35,264 nucleotides of DNA, taken from an uncultured Bacilli bacterium. GTDB taxonomy: Bacteria; Bacillota_I; Bacilli_A; RF39; UBA660. Positions 32,477-35,264 of the stretch are shown piece by piece. Within the stretch, counting starts at the first letter, position 1, and every line of letters starts with the position of its first letter. The translations under genes were made by a program, and so were the position numbers. Where the stretch lies: positions 1 to 35,264 of the forward strand of contig CANQEN010000006.1 in the NCBI GenBank assembly GCA_947595045.1, in the 5' to 3' direction. The notes below the pieces were generated by a model. It did no database searches and was not told the DNA's origin. It was given only the letters and a program-made list of their open reading frames with translations.

Positions 32477-32681
32477 ATAGTAACTGAAAGTCATACGATA
32501 GGATTAGAAGAATTTTATCCTCATGATAATTTTGTTGAGCATAATATGAGTGAAGCTTTAGAACAATTAGGTAGTAATGTTTGATTTATCATTATTAGAT
32601 AAGCAAAGATTACAAATATATAATGATATAGATAAATCTTTAGATATTAATGATGCTATATCAAATAAAAGTATTAAATAG
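32477..32681 (+). pseudogene. Frameshifted ORF remnant after recA
   Basis: Two open segments in different frames appear to belong together. The first (32477-32584) reads IVTESHTIGLEEFYPHDNFVEH then NMSEALEQLGSNV and hits TGA. The second (32577-32681) reads FDLSLLDKQRLQIYNDIDKSLDINDAISNKSIK to TAG. The sense continues across the shift (EQLGSN to FDLS), and neither has a ribosome-binding site. This interval between recA and the GNAT gene (about 310 nt) holds nothing else but a terminator. I do not recognise the parent protein; the fragments could also be chance openings in AT-rich DNA. Confidence 0.4.
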
Positions 32682-32689
32682 TTGTAAAT

Positions 32690-32716
32690 AAAATGACTTG
32701 ATAAAAAGTCATTTTT
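32690..32716 (+). terminator. Terminator before the GNAT gene
   Basis: AAAATGACT (32690-32698) pairs with AGTCATTTT (32707-32715), loop of 8, with a short T-tract. Confidence 0.75.
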
Positions 32717-32727
32717 GCTTTATACTG

Positions 32728-32733
32728 TATAAT
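32728..32733 (+). promoter_or_regulatory. Promoter -10 box of the GNAT-lipoprotein pair
   Basis: TATAAT, 15 nt before the start codon region; a -35 would fall in the preceding terminator and is not recognisable. Confidence 0.45.
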
Positions 32734-32748
32734 ATGGGAGTGGGAGAA

Positions 32749-33156
32749 ATGATAGAAATTGAGTCACTCAGTGATTTTATTGATAGTGAACAATATCTGA
32801 AATTAGTGTCGCAAATATATGTGTTACTAGATTCATGTCGAGATGATTATGCTAATTTAGATAATTGGTTTTTTAGTCAATTTTTGAGTAAAATAGAAGA
32901 TGTTGAGGCTGATGTATTATTTGTTAGACAAAATAATCAAGTAATAGGTATATTATGCTTAGAGCTTATGCCAAAAGCTCGTATTATTACCTTATTAGTA
33001 AAAAAAGAATATCGTAATCAGCAAATAGGCACTTCTCTATTGGAGACAATTTTTTCTATATTAGAGACAGATAAACCAGAGTTTGTATGTCCTATTAGTA
33101 AATTGGGTATGTATAAACCATTTATTCAAAAATATTATTGGCAAGCTAACAAATGA
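32749..33156 (+). CDS. GNAT-like N-acetyltransferase
   Basis: The 135-residue protein starts at ATG 32749 with GGGAG at 32736-32740; the in-frame ATG at 32698 lies within the terminator and upstream of the promoter. Strands DVLFVRQNNQVIGILCLELM and RIITLLVKKEYRNQQIGTSLLETIF show the central GNAT motif A, with acetyl-CoA loop residues R-N-Q-Q-I-G near 90-95. The C-terminal end (FVCPISKLGMYKPFIQKYYW) is shorter than usual but contains the motif B helix. The acceptor is unknown. Its stop overlaps the first possible ATG of the lipoprotein gene, and the two probably share a transcript. Confidence 0.8.
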   Translation: MIEIESLSDFIDSEQYLKLVSQIYVLLDSCRDDYANLDNWFFSQFLSKIEDVEADVLFVRQNNQVIGILCLELMPKARIITLLVKKEYRNQQIGTSLLETIFSILETDKPEFVCPISKLGMYKPFIQKYYWQANK

Positions 33157-33182
33157 GAAAGCTTATTATGAGGTGTTACAAG

Positions 33183-33617
33183 ATGGGAAAGGTAGTAGTA
33201 ATTTTTAATATATGTATTTTGTTGCTATTAGTGGGTTGTAATCATAGTAAAGTTTTACAATGTGAGAAATTGGAAAAAATGAATGGATTAGATTACAATA
33301 ACAGTATTAAATTAATATTTGAGGAGGATAAATTAAAGCAGGAGAATATGATTATGACAGTTAGTTTAGATGAACAGTATAATGCTTATTTGGATACTAT
33401 TATGGTTAATTTTGAGAGTAATTTTCAAGAATATCATAATATAAAAGGTATCGATTATACTATGGATAAGACTAGTAATGGTTTTAAATTAAATTTAGTT
33501 TTGAATATTGATGAAATGGATGATAGTGCTAAAGAAAAATTGGGCTTTTTAGACCTATCTAGTGATTATGATAGTGCAAGGAGACAATTTAAAAATGAGG
33601 GTTATACTTGTAAATAG
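33183..33617 (+). CDS. Small lipoprotein
   Basis: The 144-residue protein starts at ATG 33183 after GAGGTG (33170-33175); upstream in-frame ATGs at 33153 and 33168 have no site. The signal sequence MGKVVVIFNICILLLLVGC has a lipobox LVGC with Cys19 as the expected lipidation site. The mature part holds a second Cys (LQCEK) and a final Cys (GYTCK), and a beta-rich acidic domain with IKLIFEEDKLKQENMIMTV and GIDYTMDKTSNGFKLNLVLNID. The general pattern recalls YehR/DUF1307-type lipoproteins, but I am not sure. Anchored to the outer face of the membrane. The stop codon is inside the first arm of its terminator. Confidence 0.78.
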   Translation: MGKVVVIFNICILLLLVGCNHSKVLQCEKLEKMNGLDYNNSIKLIFEEDKLKQENMIMTVSLDEQYNAYLDTIMVNFESNFQEYHNIKGIDYTMDKTSNGFKLNLVLNIDEMDDSAKEKLGFLDLSSDYDSARRQFKNEGYTCK

Positions 33618-33650
33618 ACCATTATTTTTGAAAAAGATAATGGTCTATTT
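33612..33650. terminator. Terminator between lipoprotein and MATE genes
   Basis: Perfect 14-bp inverted repeat AAATAGACCATTAT / ATAATGGTCTATTT (33612-33625 and 33637-33650). It overlaps the lipoprotein stop codon and could act in both directions, though it lies about 100 nt past the reverse-strand gene's end. Confidence 0.8.
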
Positions 33651-33754
33651 ATTGTTATACGATAATCTATAAGAAATTGTTTAGTTAATATTTAAGAAGT
33701 TTGGTTTTAATAGTTATGGTGCTGTACATAATAATATAAGATAACTTTAAAAAA

Positions 33755-35029
33755 TTAATTTTTTATTAAATTTATAGGTAATTTATTATATTGTTTCTTT
33801 GATAAATATTTTTGTACAATTCCATATAATAAGAATCCTATCCAAACACCTATTATGCCAAGAGGTGTAAGTGATAAAATATATGCAGAAATAATTTTGA
33901 TAATTGAACTTATAACATTTCTTTGAGCTAAAAATTTAAATTTTTTCATACCTCTTAATATTGAAAAATAATATGTTGCTGATATAATTATGTATGAATA
34001 TAATATAAATACAGGAAGAACTTTTAGAAAAATAAGTTTAAGTGTTGGTTCCCTAAGTGCTATGAACATAATTATGATAGAAATAAATAATGCAATAATG
34101 GGTAAAATGAATGAACAATAATTAATTAGTTTTTTTGCTATAACTTTAATTCTTTGAATATAGTTTTTTTCACCCTTTCCATTAGCTATACCAATACTTA
34201 TAGTTATACCATCACCTATTCCTTGTACAAATGTTTCGTATACATTATATATTTGAATTAATATAACATGCACAGCATATTCTAAATATCCCATTTTAGC
34301 AGCAATAAGATTAAATAAAAAATCATCAATTCTTGAAACGATTCTTTCAAAAAAATTCCACTTAAATAATTTTAGTATTTGTACAACGTATGATTTTACA
34401 AATTTTATTGTAATATTTTTAATTGAGTAAATCCATAAATAAAATAATAGAATGGTATCAATAATTACTGTTACTATAGCAACCCCAACTATCCCATATC
34501 CTAACTTAACTGCTAATAAATCTAAAATCAAATTCAGTATAACTGCAAATATTCTTAATTTTAATATATTTTTCTGATTACCTATTGTCCTTTGATAACC
34601 TGATAGGACTGTCACTAAACTACTTTGTATGAATCCAACTAATCTTATAGTTAAATATGTGATTGCTATAGCATCTACATTAAATAGTGGTGGAAATATA
34701 GATCGTATTAAATAAATGAAAATAATTGTTATTATAGAAACTATGATTGTTAAAATAATTGAGTTACCAACTATTAATTGAATTTTATTTTTACTATTTT
34801 CACCTAGGGAATTTGCTACTAATGTATTATTAGATAGATTAATTGTTGAAATGCTCATTTGCATCATATTAATAATTACAGACATTGCACCAAGCGCTGC
34901 TAGTTCTTTTGCCCCAACTAAAGATATAACTAATGTATCAACTAACGTCATTAATGTATTAACTAGATTTTCAAATGCTATTGGCAAAGATATTTTTAAT
35001 TGAGATTTTACATTATCTACTTCTTTCAT
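33755..35029 (-). CDS. MATE-family multidrug/metabolite exporter
   Basis: The 424-residue integral membrane protein has about twelve helices in two halves. The N-terminal half begins LKISLPIAFENLVNTLMTLVDTLVISLVGAKELAALGAM, the MATE signature (P in helix 1, D in VDT, and the LAA.G loop). A GYQRTIGNQKN stretch between helices 4 and 5 and GYGIVGVAIVTV in helix 6 follow the family. The second half repeats the pattern (SRIDDFLFNLIAAKMGYLEYAVHVI). These antiporters export cations, drugs or metabolites with Na+ or H+; the substrate is unknown. Start ATG 35029 with AGGTGG on the reverse strand. Upstream on that strand are two TTGACA-like boxes (35083-35088 and 35091-35096) with no clear -10. Confidence 0.93.
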   Translation of the reverse strand: MKEVDNVKSQLKISLPIAFENLVNTLMTLVDTLVISLVGAKELAALGAMSVIINMMQMSISTINLSNNTLVANSLGENSKNKIQLIVGNSIILTIIVSIITIIFIYLIRSIFPPLFNVDAIAITYLTIRLVGFIQSSLVTVLSGYQRTIGNQKNILKLRIFAVILNLILDLLAVKLGYGIVGVAIVTVIIDTILLFYLWIYSIKNITIKFVKSYVVQILKLFKWNFFERIVSRIDDFLFNLIAAKMGYLEYAVHVILIQIYNVYETFVQGIGDGITISIGIANGKGEKNYIQRIKVIAKKLINYCSFILPIIALFISIIIMFIALREPTLKLIFLKVLPVFILYSYIIISATYYFSILRGMKKFKFLAQRNVISSIIKIISAYILSLTPLGIIGVWIGFLLYGIVQKYLSKKQYNKLPINLIKN

Positions 35030-35150
35030 ATTACCACCTAAATAATTTATATTTACAATAAAAGATTAATGGATATTGTCTTTGTCAACATGTCAAACCT
35101 TTTATTGGTAAATATAATCAATTTGTATATATAAAGGTATATTAAAATAA

Positions 35151-35178
35151 AAAAATAAAAACCGTTGGAAATCAACGG
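35151..35178 (-). terminator. Terminator of tRNA-Glu
   Basis: Reverse strand: CCGTTG / CAACGG (35178-35173 and 35167-35162, 5-nt loop) followed by TTTTTATTTT. It lies 13 nt after the tRNA. Confidence 0.85.
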
Positions 35179-35190
35179 ATTATATCAAAA

Positions 35191-35264
35191 TGGTGACCCG
35201 TACGGGATTTGAACCCATGAATGCATGCGTGAAAGGCATGTGTGTTGAACCACTTCACCAACGG
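35191..35264 (-). tRNA. tRNA-Glu (anticodon TTC), 5' end cut by window
   Basis: The reverse-strand sequence folds as a tRNA. The anticodon loop is CTTTCAC with anticodon TTC (decodes GAA and GAG), the T arm has GGGTTCAAATCCC, the D arm has TGAAGTGGTTCAACA, and the 3' CCA is encoded (35193-35191). The acceptor 3' strand ACGGGTC requires GACCCGT at the 5' end, so the first three bases lie beyond the window edge. The two-base-variable D loop and lack of a long arm fit a class I tRNA. Confidence 0.95.

Noticed and set aside
33651-33754. Short opening KKFGFNSYGAVHNNIR near 33690-33742 as a gene fragment
   Set aside because: Fewer than 20 codons and no supporting context; chance is likely.
35161-35264. 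CCGTTGG shared by the tRNA-Glu 5' end and the following hairpin as an integration (att) duplication
   Set aside because: The copies are in a terminator arm and only 7 nt long; no integrase or element boundary is visible.
1-35264. Recoding of TGA as Trp (Mycoplasma-like code)
   Set aside because: Several genes end properly at TGA and conserved Trp positions use TGG, so the standard code holds.
1-35264. CRISPR arrays, insertion sequences, rRNA genes
   Set aside because: No regularly spaced repeats, transposase ORFs or rRNA-like segments were seen.

Overview
The window is very AT-rich chromosomal DNA from a low-GC Gram-positive bacterium. It has both PolC and a short DnaE, a sepF-divIVA-ileS neighbourhood, a T-box leader, a DinR-like SOS box, AGGAGG ribosome-binding sites and MreC/MreD. 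TGA is used as an ordinary stop (avd, mreC and the GNAT gene at 32749), so the code is the standard bacterial one. The size and composition fit an uncultured gut Bacilli lineage (RF39/RFN20-like); that placement is inference.

Positions 1-2610 hold a diversity-generating retroelement (DGR). It comprises the 3' end of a target gene with a variable repeat, an adenine-rich template repeat with its own likely promoter and terminator, and four tightly overlapping genes: a MutS-domain-I-like protein, an Avd-like protein, a DGR-type reverse transcriptase (GLPIGNMTSQ and YMDD motifs) and an unidentified small ORF. Over the last 49 nt of VR/TR all 8 differences fall at template adenines, the hallmark of adenine-specific mutagenic retrohoming. 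This is the most notable system in the window.

Positions 2706-11425 carry housekeeping genes: dnaE with a degenerate PHP domain, a lone pseudopilin-like protein, the division genes sepF and divIVA, and an isoleucine T-box (specifier ATC) controlling a Ca2+/cation exchanger gene placed before ileS. Next come a structured leader that can bury the ribosome-binding site of an unusual double-length ThyX, then tmk. ThyX makes dTMP and Tmk phosphorylates it.

Positions 13573-17617 are one apparent operon: GNAT, an unidentified membrane protein, an ABC exporter and a HAD hydrolase. After a 426-nt gene-poor gap come polC and a VanY-type carboxypeptidase, a convergent unknown membrane protein, and a PASTA-polysaccharide deacetylase fusion. 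The 672-nt gap that follows has a strong promoter driving a probable structured RNA.

From 26778 on: divergent rpmB and engB, a hypothetical gene, a TSCPD protein, a SPOR-like membrane protein, radC, mreC-mreD, SOS-type recA, a decayed ORF, a GNAT gene, a lipoprotein, a reverse-strand MATE exporter, and a tRNA-Glu cut by the window end. Most transcription units are separated by recognisable hairpin-plus-T terminators.
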